Positions 50,599 through 60,451 of a stretch of 64,000 bases of DNA are shown piece after piece (the stretch's first letter is position 1; each line of letters starts with the position of its first letter). The notes under the pieces were generated by a model. It was not told the DNA's origin. It saw nothing but the letters and a program-made list of their open reading frames with translations, and made no database searches. The position numbers and the translations under genes are program-made. Origin of the DNA: CAYQCE01 sp964415885 (GTDB taxonomy: Bacteria; Zixibacteria; MSB-5A5; JAABVY01; JAHJOQ01); assembly GCA_964415885.1 (NCBI GenBank), contig CAYQCE010000011.1, positions 1-64,000 of the forward strand. Reading direction: 5' to 3'.

Positions 50599-51333
50599 AT
50601 GAACAAGCAGAGAGTCAGGAACCTGCTGGCCGAGGTCGAAAAGGACCTTGGCAACGAGGCGGCAGAGTCTCTCGATCGGCGCTTCGAGACAATCTCCGCC
50701 ATAGTGTCACTGTTTCCCGAGAACGGAGAGGGGAGCAGTGTACTCGATGTGGGTACCCGGGACGGTCTCAGGCTCTTCCCGCTGGCGCTCATGAACTACC
50801 GCACGCATGGAGTCTGTCTAACCAGGGATACAATCAGAGATGATCTGGCCTACAGGTGGGAAAAGTACGGCATACTCGTCGAGAGAGCCAGTCGAGACTC
50901 GATAGCGTTTCCGTACCCAAATGACTATTTCGACTGGGTGATTTGCGACGAGTGCGAGTCTCTCTCGGCACGGGAATCGACGGGGGCTCTGTCTGAGATC
51001 AAGAGGGTGCTGCGGCCGAAGGGGCGACTTATTCTGCAGGCCCCGAACACAGAGAGCGTTCGGGATAAGGCGCCACGCAGAGTCCGTGTATCGGAGGTAG
51101 TGGAGAGCATTTCGCCTCACAGTGTGACGGATAGGAACTCCCGGTCGGCTAATGCGGGTATACCGCTTCTGGCAGAGATGGTTGAGCGGTACGGCTTTAG
51201 CGTTCTGCTCAGAGTCTACACTGATCGGGGCTCCGCAGGCAAACTATCGGTGCGGGAAGGCATGGGGCGGATTATCAGCCGGTTCGTTCCACGACTGCGG
51301 GACACGGTCGTTATGGTATGTGAAATGAAATAA
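50599..51333 (+). CDS. Class I SAM-dependent methyltransferase
   Basis: 244 aa. Motif I VLDVGTRDGLRLFPLAL (about 49-65) and YFDWVICDECESL with RVLRPKGRLILQAPNT match the Methyltransf_11 fold. GGGGGAAG-type ribosome binding site precedes the ATG. The substrate cannot be inferred. It follows the NtrC gene across about 150 bp that contains competing hairpins. Confidence 0.8.
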   Translation: MNKQRVRNLLAEVEKDLGNEAAESLDRRFETISAIVSLFPENGEGSSVLDVGTRDGLRLFPLALMNYRTHGVCLTRDTIRDDLAYRWEKYGILVERASRDSIAFPYPNDYFDWVICDECESLSARESTGALSEIKRVLRPKGRLILQAPNTESVRDKAPRRVRVSEVVESISPHSVTDRNSRSANAGIPLLAEMVERYGFSVLLRVYTDRGSAGKLSVREGMGRIISRFVPRLRDTVVMVCEMK

Positions 51334-51403
51334 CCGCTTGTCGGTCAGACGTTCGGTACGTATAACTGCATACGAAACCGATAAGTCGCAGGAAGTGTAT
51401 ATC

Positions 51404-51595
51404 ATGCCCGTCAAATCGCCGCAAGTGCTTGAAGAGAAGGAGGAAGACTTCCGAGAGTTGCCGTGTCGTGATTTCGACATGGACTGCTACGCTTTCGATA
51501 GTGTTGTCCCTTTCGGTTCCTATAAGAAATGCCAGGCATATATGCCTGGCATGGGTAGATGTCTATTTCTGCGGGATAAGCCCGGTTCCGAGTAG
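51404..51595 (+). CDS. Small four-cysteine protein of unknown function
   Basis: 63 aa from ATG 51404 (GGAAG upstream). Four Cys in pairs, C-x6-C (CRDFDMDC) and C-x9-C (CQAYMPGMGRC), are the only striking feature and might bind a metal or a cluster. No homologue comes to mind. It is close (70 bp) to the methyltransferase gene and convergent with the GWxTD gene, whose stop is only 5 bp away. Confidence 0.55.
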   Translation: MPVKSPQVLEEKEEDFRELPCRDFDMDCYAFDSVVPFGSYKKCQAYMPGMGRCLFLRDKPGSE

Positions 51596-51599
51596 TTGA

Positions 51600-53060
51600 T
51601 CAGTACAAGATGCCCTTGGCTAATCTCTCCGCCCATTCCGGATCGAATCTCTCGCCCTTAAGGTTTGAATGAACGAGACGATAGTCTCCGTACTGGGCGT
51701 CATCAACGAATACGAAATGGACCCCGCTCTGACGCTCGAGGCTGTGGTATTCCCAGATTTCGAATGGTTTCTGATCGAGTTCGTATGGAAACCGTCTAAT
51801 CTCGTCCGGTTCGCCGTACTTCATCCATACCCGTCCCTGATCTGAACGCCAGCCATCATCCTTGTTAGCAATGCTCACCGAGAAATTCTCATTGGCATAC
51901 TGGAAGCGTCGGAACATGTCGATCTTGTATTCGTTCACAGGCGTCGTTGGGTCAGGGTCTCTCCGCGCGAAGTAATCCTCATAGAATTCCCGCTTGCCGG
52001 CCAGGCTGAGGTTTTCGAGGATATCCTTCTCCTGCTTTCCGAGTGCATAATGGAGAATCTTGCCGAGAAGCCTGGAATCGGCTTCGGTGAAGGCATCAGA
52101 TGGTTGAGTCGGCAGCCTCTCCGCCTGGAATGACAGCAACTGGAACGGTTTTGATCGCTCGGCGAATTCGCCGGTTTCGGTATCGGTTACTTTCAAGTAG
52201 AGCTGATAGCTGCCTTCAGGCATGTCATGAATGTCTATCACGCTCGACACAAGTGCCGAATTCCCGGGCTTAACATACTCTCTTCGGCCGAAATTGGAGA
52301 CGAGCGCTCCGCCTGGGTCCAGAAGCTTGCATTCGATAGTGTAATTCTTCCCTGCATCTTCACCGAAAGTCAGATTATACACCTCGGCGTAGTAATACAT
52401 CACACTGTCCTCATCCACGAACATTCTGAGCGGATTGGGGACAACACGTCTCTGGCTCTTGTCGATTGGGGTGTAATCGGCAAGTTCTGTCTCTTCGGGT
52501 AGCAGATCGATCCTGTAAGCCAGTTCTATTCCGGACATGGTTATCGACGGCACATCGAAGCTCGGCACGGTTACCTTGATGGATCGTGTGCCGAATTTAC
52601 CCGATCCCGTTTCTCCCTCGGACTTCGAAGCCACGTCTTCGACAAAGAGCCTCGCGACGTATTCGCCCGGCTCCAGCGGCATCGAAATCTGGTCCGTGAT
52701 CTTGACGTGCTTATTGGTCGTCGCTTGCGGGTCTTCCACGAATGTCGCTATTTTTTTGAACAAGGTATCCACGAGAGATCCGTCCGGTCGTTCGATCTGG
52801 ATAGTGACCTGAGCCGTGGCCTGGTATCCGGTATCGACTTGAGATGCGCTTCCGGCTTCGACATATGCAAATGTCAGCTCATGCCGCAGAACTCCGTAGT
52901 AAAATTCGACCAGGCTTTTGCCCTCTTCCACCGGATAGTTGAAACTGGCATAGTCAAGCCATGCAGAGATATTGTTCGACTGCGCTTTAGCGCGATCATA
53001 CGTCACAAACGGACTAATCGCCAGTAGCGCGATCATTGTCATTGCTGTGATTCTTCTCAT
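51600..53060 (-). CDS. GWxTD-domain exported protein, second of a pair
   Basis: 486 aa. Signal peptide (residues 1-26, ending AKA), a long beta-rich N-terminal region, and the C-terminal GWxTD domain with DGWRSDQGRVWMKYGEPDEI (about 398-417) and the aromatic block EIWEYHSLERQSG. GWxTD proteins are secreted or surface proteins of FCB bacteria with no known function. The gene lies 18 bp after its paralogue and probably shares its transcript. Confidence 0.88.
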   Translation of the reverse strand: MRRITAMTMIALLAISPFVTYDRAKAQSNNISAWLDYASFNYPVEEGKSLVEFYYGVLRHELTFAYVEAGSASQVDTGYQATAQVTIQIERPDGSLVDTLFKKIATFVEDPQATTNKHVKITDQISMPLEPGEYVARLFVEDVASKSEGETGSGKFGTRSIKVTVPSFDVPSITMSGIELAYRIDLLPEETELADYTPIDKSQRRVVPNPLRMFVDEDSVMYYYAEVYNLTFGEDAGKNYTIECKLLDPGGALVSNFGRREYVKPGNSALVSSVIDIHDMPEGSYQLYLKVTDTETGEFAERSKPFQLLSFQAERLPTQPSDAFTEADSRLLGKILHYALGKQEKDILENLSLAGKREFYEDYFARRDPDPTTPVNEYKIDMFRRFQYANENFSVSIANKDDGWRSDQGRVWMKYGEPDEIRRFPYELDQKPFEIWEYHSLERQSGVHFVFVDDAQYGDYRLVHSNLKGERFDPEWAERLAKGILY

Positions 53061-53078
53061 GCTACATTCTCCCGATCA

Positions 53079-54431
53079 TCATTGATCAAAATCATCAAAT
53101 CCTTCGTGCAGGCCCCCGCGACGGCCATCGTACGGGTATGTCAAATGGTAATCGCCCGTGTGATGCGTGTCCTCAAAAACAAATGTGCGCGACAAGCTGT
53201 AGTAGTGCCATACCTGATAAGGTACACTGGACAGCTCGAACGGATAGCGTTCAACATGATCCGGTTCGCCGAAAATCACATAGATTCGACCTCGATCGGT
53301 TTCCCAGCCCTCCTGGTTGACTACCGAGAAGTACTTGTTGGCATGACGAATCCGTGCGTAATACAGGCCTTTGCTCTCGTTTTCGGGCGTAGCCGGGTAT
53401 CTGTCGTGTTCGGCCCAGAACTCGTTGAACGCCTTCTGTCGGACTTCGAAGTCCTCGTCTTTGAGTTCTTCCAGCTCGTCCATCTCATCGCCCGACGCGA
53501 TGTACTTGAGCTGCTCGATTGCTCTCTCGAAATTGTTCTTGACCAGCGCGCTCAGAGACCACTCAACCTCGAACCGGGTCTCGCGCTTTGCCCATGTCTT
53601 TCTTCGTTTTTCCTTCAACTCGAACTCGATCTTGTACGAATCGGGAACGAGACTTTCCGTAGGAATCTGCTTTATCAATCTTGTGACCGGCTTATCAGTT
53701 TCCATTTCAAGCCGGTCCTTGTATACCGTTCCCTCTTGCTCGCCCTTGACCTTGTACTCGATGAGAAGGTTCTTTTCGTCATCGGTGTTGTTGTAGATTT
53801 CCACGTAGAACCAGGCGCTCTTTGACTCCCCGCTAAGGCTCGCGCTTACCAGCGGGATAATCTTCTTTTCACCCTTCTGAAAACCGGGGTTACCGGTTGT
53901 GTCGTCTATAACGTCATACACGAGCTCGATTCCGGACATATCAATGTCATCTCTGAACAGGTCATCGACCTTAACCTTCCGCTCGTGGGAAGCAACCTTG
54001 CCGGAGTGCTTATCGATCAGATTGCACGAGACTTTGAAATCGCCTTTCGGGATATCCACATTCATCTGATTCACGAGATAGGACGATGGATCCTGAGTTG
54101 CCTCGTACGATCCAACACGGTACTTCCTTTCGCGAGAGAATCCTGTAACCTGTTTATCATCTTCGTACACTATCACGCTGACTTCGTATGTGGAGACAAA
54201 CTGATCGCCCGCTCTGAAATACTGCAGACTGCTGTTGTAAACCTTGTAGTAGACTTCGAGCGTCACGACCTCTTCGTCCGCATCGGATTGAAAAAGGGCG
54301 TAGCTGAAGTCGAATGTCGGCTCGTCCGCCGGCGTGCTTTCTATGTATCCTGTCTGTGGCATCGCACGAGGGGTCACCATGAGGAGCGCACAGAGAGTCA
54401 GGATAAACGAGAAACTTGTTGGCTTGTTCAT
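53079..54431 (-). CDS. GWxTD-domain exported protein, first of a pair
   Basis: 450 aa. Signal peptide (residues 7-25, ending AMP-Q), beta-rich body with repeated DxxFxVS-like strands, and a C-terminal GWxTD domain (EGWETDRGRIYVIFGEPDHV, about 369-388; QVWHYYSLSRTFVFED). Both the sequence and the layout mirror the next gene, so they are paralogues that probably act together. A -10-like TATAAT (minus strand, 54484-54489) lies 53 bp upstream. The gene follows the export operon at a 142-bp gap. Confidence 0.88.
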   Translation of the reverse strand: MNKPTSFSFILTLCALLMVTPRAMPQTGYIESTPADEPTFDFSYALFQSDADEEVVTLEVYYKVYNSSLQYFRAGDQFVSTYEVSVIVYEDDKQVTGFSRERKYRVGSYEATQDPSSYLVNQMNVDIPKGDFKVSCNLIDKHSGKVASHERKVKVDDLFRDDIDMSGIELVYDVIDDTTGNPGFQKGEKKIIPLVSASLSGESKSAWFYVEIYNNTDDEKNLLIEYKVKGEQEGTVYKDRLEMETDKPVTRLIKQIPTESLVPDSYKIEFELKEKRRKTWAKRETRFEVEWSLSALVKNNFERAIEQLKYIASGDEMDELEELKDEDFEVRQKAFNEFWAEHDRYPATPENESKGLYYARIRHANKYFSVVNQEGWETDRGRIYVIFGEPDHVERYPFELSSVPYQVWHYYSLSRTFVFEDTHHTGDYHLTYPYDGRRGGLHEGFDDFDQ

Positions 54432-54573
54432 TTACGTCACGCTCCGTTTGATTGGAATTCCGCTGTCAAGACCCACTCCATCTATTATAACGTTCAGCAC
54501 GCCAAAAGGTTTACTCGGTTTGTAGTTAGATGATTGCAGGATGGGCTGCTCAAGGCAAGATAAAATCGATCGA

Positions 54574-55815
54574 CTACTCATATCTCAGAGATATGACAGG
54601 ATCGACACGGGATGCCCTGAACGCAGGGTAGACACCGGAAACAAGGCCAACTCCCACAGCGACGCCGAATCCGAGTACGACACCCTCGACCGGTACCCCA
54701 AACGGCAGCCCGGTGGCGCCCGCGACCGCGATTCCGATCAGGAGACCGAAGCCGATGCCGATCAGACCGCCGGAGCAGGAAAGGGTTATAGCTTCGATCA
54801 GGAACTGGAACACTATGTTCGCGCGACGCGCTCCGATGGCCTTTCGAACTCCGATTTCGCGTGTGCGCTCGGTTACCGAAACGAGCATTATGTTGAGCAC
54901 GCCTACTCCGCCGACCATTAGCCCGATAGATGAGATAACGAGCATTACAACTACGATCGTGGCTGTGATATCTTCGTAGAGGTCCACGAGGCTCTCCTGC
55001 GTGAAGACCGCGAAGTCATTATCCTTGTTGAATGGCACCCCGCGGTGAAGGCGCAGTGCATTGACTATCTCTTCCTCGGCCTCGTCCATCTTGTCAGCCG
55101 ATTCTGCTGATACGGCCAGCCAGAGGGCCTTTTCCCAGGGATACAGTCTCATGAATGTATTGAGCGGGATAGCTATGAACTGGTTCGCGTTGTCATCGAA
55201 ATTGACGTCGCGCTCCTCCATCACGCCTACAACGTCGAACTTTGTGCTGTTTACGATGATAGATTTACCGATGGGATCTTCTCCAACGAAGAGGCCGTCC
55301 GCAATCTCCGACCCTATCGCACAGACCCGGGCGGCATGGTGGTTTTCCGTTTCTGTGAAGAAACGACCGCGAGCCGCATATGTATTGTTGACTTTCTCCC
55401 AGTCGGGTGTTGTGCCGAAGAAAGTCGGGCGCTCAATCGACTTGTTTCTGTACTTGACAATATTGCCGCCTGACTTGAAGTAACTGTTCTGCGGAGCCAC
55501 GGCATCCACCGATGGACACTGTTGCATGATGACTTCGGCATCCGCAAATGTGATCGGCTTGCGCTTCCGTTCCTCATCCGAGAGATCGGCACGATTAGTG
55601 TTTGGTGGAAAGCGGCTTATATAGATGGCGTTCGATCCCATGTTCTCTATAGATCCCTTGACGTACGAGTCGACGCCCTCGATGATCGCCATCATTGCGA
55701 TCACAGAGGCGACGCCTATCAGCACACCGAGTATGGTCATGAACGACCGGAATTTATTGGCCCAAATCGAATCAAGGGCCATCTTCACGCCTTCGAGACC
55801 CTCAACGATATTCAA
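54574..55815 (-). CDS. MacB-like ABC permease (second copy)
   Basis: 413 aa. N-terminal membrane helix (SFMTILGVLIGVASVIAMMA), a large extracytoplasmic MacB_PCD domain (about 45-240), then three C-terminal FtsX-type helices (VGGVGVLNIMLVSVTERTREIGVRKAIGARR). No ATPase domain. It overlaps the preceding permease by 4 nt, so it is translationally coupled. The pair with the 55812 gene may form a heterodimer, unlike the homodimeric MacB. Confidence 0.9.
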   Translation of the reverse strand: MNIVEGLEGVKMALDSIWANKFRSFMTILGVLIGVASVIAMMAIIEGVDSYVKGSIENMGSNAIYISRFPPNTNRADLSDEERKRKPITFADAEVIMQQCPSVDAVAPQNSYFKSGGNIVKYRNKSIERPTFFGTTPDWEKVNNTYAARGRFFTETENHHAARVCAIGSEIADGLFVGEDPIGKSIIVNSTKFDVVGVMEERDVNFDDNANQFIAIPLNTFMRLYPWEKALWLAVSAESADKMDEAEEEIVNALRLHRGVPFNKDNDFAVFTQESLVDLYEDITATIVVVMLVISSIGLMVGGVGVLNIMLVSVTERTREIGVRKAIGARRANIVFQFLIEAITLSCSGGLIGIGFGLLIGIAVAGATGLPFGVPVEGVVLGFGVAVGVGLVSGVYPAFRASRVDPVISLRYE

Positions 55816-57032
55816 TTCTCATACCTCATTGCATCCACGGGATCGAGTTTCGAGCCTTTCAGGGCAGGGTAGAGGCCGAATATTACGCCGATACCCGTCG
55901 AGACCATGACTCCGCCGCCTACTGCGATCGGCGAAATCACAAATGGGAGGTCGCCCGCATTCGCCAGTGACTTGGCAAGAATCAACCCGAGGCCGATACC
56001 CACCACACCGCCTGCGCATGACATCAGCAGCGCCTCAAGAATGAACTGAAGCAAAATGAACTTGCGGCGTGCACCGAGTGATTTCCGGATTCCGATTTCG
56101 CGTGTCCGTTCAGTAACCGACACCATCATGATGTTCATGACGACTATTCCCGCAACGATCAGTGCGATAGCCGGAATGGCGATAGCGGTTACTCGGACCG
56201 CCTTCGTTATCTGCTCATAGAATGCCATCATTCCCGCGGAGGTCGTAACGGCGAAGTCATCTTCCTCCTTGTAGGGGACATGTCGGCGCGTTCGCAGCAT
56301 CATCCGCACTTCGTCGATTGTCTCTTGAAGCCGGTCCACGGCTGGTGCTTCCACCATTATTGTGAGGCTGCGGCTGACTCCGAAGTGCTTTCTCATCGTA
56401 TTGAGCGGGATGAGCGCGAACATATCGAGATCCTGACCGAGAATTGCGCCGCGAGGTTTTGCCACGCCGACGACCGTGAATCTGTGACCGCCGATCGATA
56501 TCTCCTTGCCGAGGGCATTGAACGGCTCGAACAGCCGCTCGTAGACTGTCTGGCCGATGACGACCATATTGCGGGCGTGCACGTCCTCAAAATCCGAATA
56601 CATGCGGCCCTCGCCGATCTGGAAATCGGTGATCTGAGTGATGTTGGCTGTGCATCCAGCTATGGGGACGCTTCTCATCTTCTCGCTTCTGTATTTCACG
56701 GTTTTCTGGTCGTTCGCCTGCGCACCGACTCGCCTGCAGGACACACAGTCATTTGAAAGTGCACGATAATCCCGGATCGAAATGTCCATGCGCTTGAGCG
56801 CCTTCAGCCACTCCTCTTCGGATGTTATCATCCCGAATTTGGAGACCGTGAATGTGGAGGGACCCATCTGATTGATGAGGGACGCTACCTTGTGGTTCAT
56901 TCCTTCGACGATACTCACAATCGCGATGACCGAAGTCACGCCGATAACAACGCCCAGGATTGTCAGGGTGCTCCGCAAGAGATTCGCCCTCAATGCCTGT
57001 GCGGAGAGCGCGATGAGATCGAGTATTCTCAT
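55812..57032 (-). CDS. MacB-like ABC permease (first copy)
   Basis: 406 aa. Same layout as its neighbour: first helix (STLTILGVVIGVTSVIAIVS), MacB_PCD domain, and FtsX helices with MMVSVTERTREIGIRKSLGARR. Overlaps both the ATPase gene (4 nt) and the other permease (4 nt). Together with the ATPase, adaptor and TolC protein it predicts a tripartite exporter. Confidence 0.9.
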   Translation of the reverse strand: MRILDLIALSAQALRANLLRSTLTILGVVIGVTSVIAIVSIVEGMNHKVASLINQMGPSTFTVSKFGMITSEEEWLKALKRMDISIRDYRALSNDCVSCRRVGAQANDQKTVKYRSEKMRSVPIAGCTANITQITDFQIGEGRMYSDFEDVHARNMVVIGQTVYERLFEPFNALGKEISIGGHRFTVVGVAKPRGAILGQDLDMFALIPLNTMRKHFGVSRSLTIMVEAPAVDRLQETIDEVRMMLRTRRHVPYKEEDDFAVTTSAGMMAFYEQITKAVRVTAIAIPAIALIVAGIVVMNIMMVSVTERTREIGIRKSLGARRKFILLQFILEALLMSCAGGVVGIGLGLILAKSLANAGDLPFVISPIAVGGGVMVSTGIGVIFGLYPALKGSKLDPVDAMRYEN

Positions 57033-57724
57033 GACACTGAAGCTTTGGTGTGCCGCTCTTCTCTTTCTATACTGCCGTCGCGGATGTAGATAACCCGTTC
57101 CGCGTATTTTGCGATGTGATGTTCGTGAGTGACCATGATGATAGTATGACCCGAGTCGTGAAGCTGCGAAAACAGGCTCATTATCTCCTCGCCGGTAGTT
57201 GTATCGAGGTTCCCGGTCGGTTCGTCCGCGAGAATTATAGAGGGGTTGTTGACGAGCGCGCGGGCGATCGCCACTCGCTGTCTCTGACCACCCGATAGCT
57301 CGTTCGGCTTGTGGTTCATCCTGTCGAGCAGGTCGACCGATGTCATCGCCTCGATAGCCCTCTCGCGACGTGTCACGGAGTCGGTACCACTGTAAATCAG
57401 AGGAAGTTCCACATTGTGCAGTGAGGTTGCGCGGGGGAGAAGATTGAATGTCTGGAATACGAATCCAATCTCCTTGTTTCTGATTCGGGCGAGTTCGTCG
57501 TCGTTCAGATCCGACACCGCCTGGTCATTGAGATAGTATTCGCCCCTGCTCGGAGTGTCGAGGCAGCCAATTAGATTCATCAGAGTCGATTTGCCCGAAC
57601 CGGACGGTCCCATGATCGCGAGATATTCGCCCCTTTCGACCGACAGGTTTACGCCCTGTAGCGCGTGAAGCTCTTCCTCACCCATGATGTACGTTTTCCA
57701 GAGGTCTACCGTCTTTATTATCAC
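57029..57724 (-). CDS. LolD/MacB-type ABC ATPase
   Basis: 231 aa. Walker A GPSGSGKSTLMNL, Q loop FVFQTFNLLPRATSLHNVELPL, signature LSGGQRQRVAIARAL, Walker B IILADEPTGNLD and H loop MVTHEHHIA are all present. It energises the two permeases. Overlaps the adaptor gene (4 nt). Confidence 0.93.
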   Translation of the reverse strand: MIIKTVDLWKTYIMGEEELHALQGVNLSVERGEYLAIMGPSGSGKSTLMNLIGCLDTPSRGEYYLNDQAVSDLNDDELARIRNKEIGFVFQTFNLLPRATSLHNVELPLIYSGTDSVTRRERAIEAMTSVDLLDRMNHKPNELSGGQRQRVAIARALVNNPSIILADEPTGNLDTTTGEEIMSLFSQLHDSGHTIIMVTHEHHIAKYAERVIYIRDGSIEREERHTKASVS

Positions 57725-59079
57725 TCTTCGTCTTCCGCGTTATTGTTCTCGTCTCGTCTCTCGATTTTCACCATATCGTCATGCTTCAGCCTGCGAAGCA
57801 TCCTGTACGGCCCGATTACTATTTCTTCGCCGCCCTGAAGCCCGAAGGTTATCTCGATATCCTGCCTGTCCGCTATGCCGGTCGTGACCTTAACGAATTT
57901 CGCCCGTCCGTCTCTAATAACGTAAACGCCCTGATACTCTTTCGCTTCCGCGAGCCACTCCTGCAGGTCGGCGTCAGCTTCGGAATCGGCTTGCGCGGCA
58001 ATCGCGCCGGAACTCTCCTTCTCCGGCTCGGACTTTTTCTCTTCCGGTAGCTCATCCCGGATAACCACCGCCTGGATCGGGACCTTCAAAACATCGAAGT
58101 GCTCTGCTGTTGTGATGTCAACCTCGGCAGTCATTCCCGGTTTCACGTGCGAATATGTTTCGACAAACTGAACGTTCACTATGAAATTCGTTATCTGGTC
58201 CTGGGACGAGAATCCCGAGACTCTGGCTGAATTCCCGACCTTGGTGACAATTCCCTTGAAGACCGTATCCGGAAAAGCGTCCACGTTAATCGCGGCTTTC
58301 TGTCCGAGTCTTACCGACGCTATGTCGGTTTCGTCAACCTCGGCCTCGACTTCGATTTCGCTCAGGTCGGAGACAGTCATGATAACCGTTCCCGGGTTGT
58401 TCATCGTACCGACGAGCACGATCTCACCGACTTCGGCATTCAGTTCGGTTATCACCCCGTCGATAGGTGCACGGAGAATAGTTTTGTCGAGCTGGTCATT
58501 GGCCTGCGTCAGGCTCGCGCGAAGCTCCTCGATCCTGTATTCGGCGGATTCGTACCGGGCCTTTGCCACCTCGTAGGCGGTCTCGGCTGTGATTTTCTGC
58601 TCCTCAGACATCAGGCCTTTCTGGAAGAGCCGCACCGCGCGGTCTCTCGCCATTCGAGCTTCGAGCATGCTCGCCTCATTCTGCTTCATCGTTGCGCGGG
58701 CGGAAGCCAGCGACGCATTCGCCATCCTCACAGCAGCCTCATAGCGGGTCTGATCCAGTCTTACGAGAAGATCGCCCGCCAGAACAGTGTCGCCCTCGTC
58801 AACCGGAAGCTCTACAATAGTCGCCTGCACGGAGGCCTGGATACTGACCTCTGTTTTGGGTTGCACTCGACCAGTTGCAGTGACCTCCGAAATCACATCA
58901 CCTTTTTCGACCTCGCCGGCGGTAATCGCATGCCCTTTTTCTGACGAACTTGCGAGATTTGCAATGATTATGATAGCGAGGACGACGACAACGCCAAGGA
59001 CAATCAGGAGTTTCTTGCGCGACTTCTTCTTCGCGCGCCCGGCATTCGTATTCGATGTGTTATCCACCAATTCCTTCAC
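57721..59079 (-). CDS. MacA/HlyD-family periplasmic adaptor
   Basis: 452 aa. An N-terminal anchor (LLIVLGVVVVLAIIIIANLA), a biotinyl-lipoyl-like strand pair (VQPKTEVSIQASVQATIVEL, APIDGVITELNAEVGEIV), a long coiled coil (about 100-195) and a beta-barrel/membrane-proximal region. An insertion with charged and Pro-poor sequence (EEKKSEPEKESSGAIAAQADSE) lies near residue 345. It links the ABC pair to TolC. Confidence 0.92.
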   Translation of the reverse strand: MKELVDNTSNTNAGRAKKKSRKKLLIVLGVVVVLAIIIIANLASSSEKGHAITAGEVEKGDVISEVTATGRVQPKTEVSIQASVQATIVELPVDEGDTVLAGDLLVRLDQTRYEAAVRMANASLASARATMKQNEASMLEARMARDRAVRLFQKGLMSEEQKITAETAYEVAKARYESAEYRIEELRASLTQANDQLDKTILRAPIDGVITELNAEVGEIVLVGTMNNPGTVIMTVSDLSEIEVEAEVDETDIASVRLGQKAAINVDAFPDTVFKGIVTKVGNSARVSGFSSQDQITNFIVNVQFVETYSHVKPGMTAEVDITTAEHFDVLKVPIQAVVIRDELPEEKKSEPEKESSGAIAAQADSEADADLQEWLAEAKEYQGVYVIRDGRAKFVKVTTGIADRQDIEITFGLQGGEEIVIGPYRMLRRLKHDDMVKIERRDENNNAEDEE

Positions 59080-59087
59080 CTTCTCCC

Positions 59088-60425
59088 TTACTCGATGACA
59101 CCCATTACTGTCTGAAGTCTCGCGAGCGCCAGGTAATAATTATACTTGCTATCCACCCTGTCCGACTCAGCAGTCTTGAGACTAACCTCTGCATCAAGTA
59201 TATCGAGAATTGTCGCAGCCCCAAGCGCATATTTCTCTTCCGCGAGTTTATAGTCTTCTTCCGCGGAAGCATACTGCTCTTCTGCCAGTTCTCTGGCCGC
59301 TATCCGCTCCTGCAAGTCGAGGTATGCCTCCCGCACCTCGAGCGCCATCGATCTCTTCGTGTCCAGAACATTATACTCAGCGATGTTAAGCTGTGCCTTT
59401 GCGTACTCGGTTTGACGCCTCGTGTCAAACCCGTTGAAGATGTTGAACGTAAGCTGAGCGTATGCGGCCGTACGATAGTTGTCATCCCACCATTCATTGA
59501 TCTGCCCGAGTTCCTCACCTTCCCACGACTTACCTGCGCCGATGGAAACTTGTGGCAGGTAGCTTCCTCTCGCTGAGAGCAGGTCATTTCGGCGTGCCTC
59601 GGATTCTTCGATTGCTGCGAGATAATCCGGGTTGTTGTTCATAGCCCGAGTCTTGGCCTCTTCGAAAGTTACCTCTGAGCCGGACAACTCGACATCAGAG
59701 ACCTGAATTTCCTGATCGATCGCCTCGCCGATCGCGTATGCCAGATTTGCCTGGGAAGTCTTGACCGTGTTCTCGGCGGAGAGGAGATCGAGCTGGGCCT
59801 GTGACAGCGATACCTTGGCCTTAAGCACATCAGATAGAGATGCCGAGCCAAGTTCATACCGTGTCTCTGATATCTTCATGAGCTCCTGATTACGCTCCAC
59901 CGCCTTCTGGCGGATTTCCAGAGTGGTCTGGGCCTTCAGGAGGTTGAAATACTTCGATTTGACGTCGTAGGCGGCCGACAGCTCCCGGCTGTTGACCTCA
60001 TGCCTTCGTTGCGACTGCACAGCGCCCGCCGACCTGAGGTCGAATATCTTGCTCAATCCGTTGAAGAGATTCATGTCTGCCGTGAGCGATGCACCATATC
60101 CATGACTATCCCTGAAGATGCTCGCTGGAGTGAACTGACCGGTACTCTGATCTATATAGCCTGACAGAACGAGATGAGTGTAACTGGCATCCATTCTCCA
60201 GTTGATCCGGGGAAGAAACGCTCCGTAGGCAGAAAGCCGGTCGGCATTGGCCATCCTCAGGAAATTCTTCGACTGGTGGAGCGGAAAGCTCGTGTCGAGC
60301 GCCCTGTCGATACACTGCTGCAGAGTGTAGTTTTTCGGTTGCGCATGGATCGTGCCTGCCCCGAGCGCAATTGTGAAAAGCACTACGGTCACGAAATATG
60401 TCACTTTGGTTTTGCGATCACTCAT
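59088..60425 (-). CDS. TolC-family outer membrane protein
   Basis: 445 aa. Signal peptide (residues 8-27, ending IHA), then two OEP repeats of long helices (YDVKSKYFNLLKAQTTLEIR; ALEVREAYLDLQERIAARELAEEQY) typical of TolC. The gene is upstream of the adaptor in the same transcript (8 bp). Outer membrane channel of a tripartite exporter. Product exported is unknown. Confidence 0.92.
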   Translation of the reverse strand: MSDRKTKVTYFVTVVLFTIALGAGTIHAQPKNYTLQQCIDRALDTSFPLHQSKNFLRMANADRLSAYGAFLPRINWRMDASYTHLVLSGYIDQSTGQFTPASIFRDSHGYGASLTADMNLFNGLSKIFDLRSAGAVQSQRRHEVNSRELSAAYDVKSKYFNLLKAQTTLEIRQKAVERNQELMKISETRYELGSASLSDVLKAKVSLSQAQLDLLSAENTVKTSQANLAYAIGEAIDQEIQVSDVELSGSEVTFEEAKTRAMNNNPDYLAAIEESEARRNDLLSARGSYLPQVSIGAGKSWEGEELGQINEWWDDNYRTAAYAQLTFNIFNGFDTRRQTEYAKAQLNIAEYNVLDTKRSMALEVREAYLDLQERIAARELAEEQYASAEEDYKLAEEKYALGAATILDILDAEVSLKTAESDRVDSKYNYYLALARLQTVMGVIE

Positions 60426-60451
60426 TGATAATATCTCCTGATGATTTCGTT

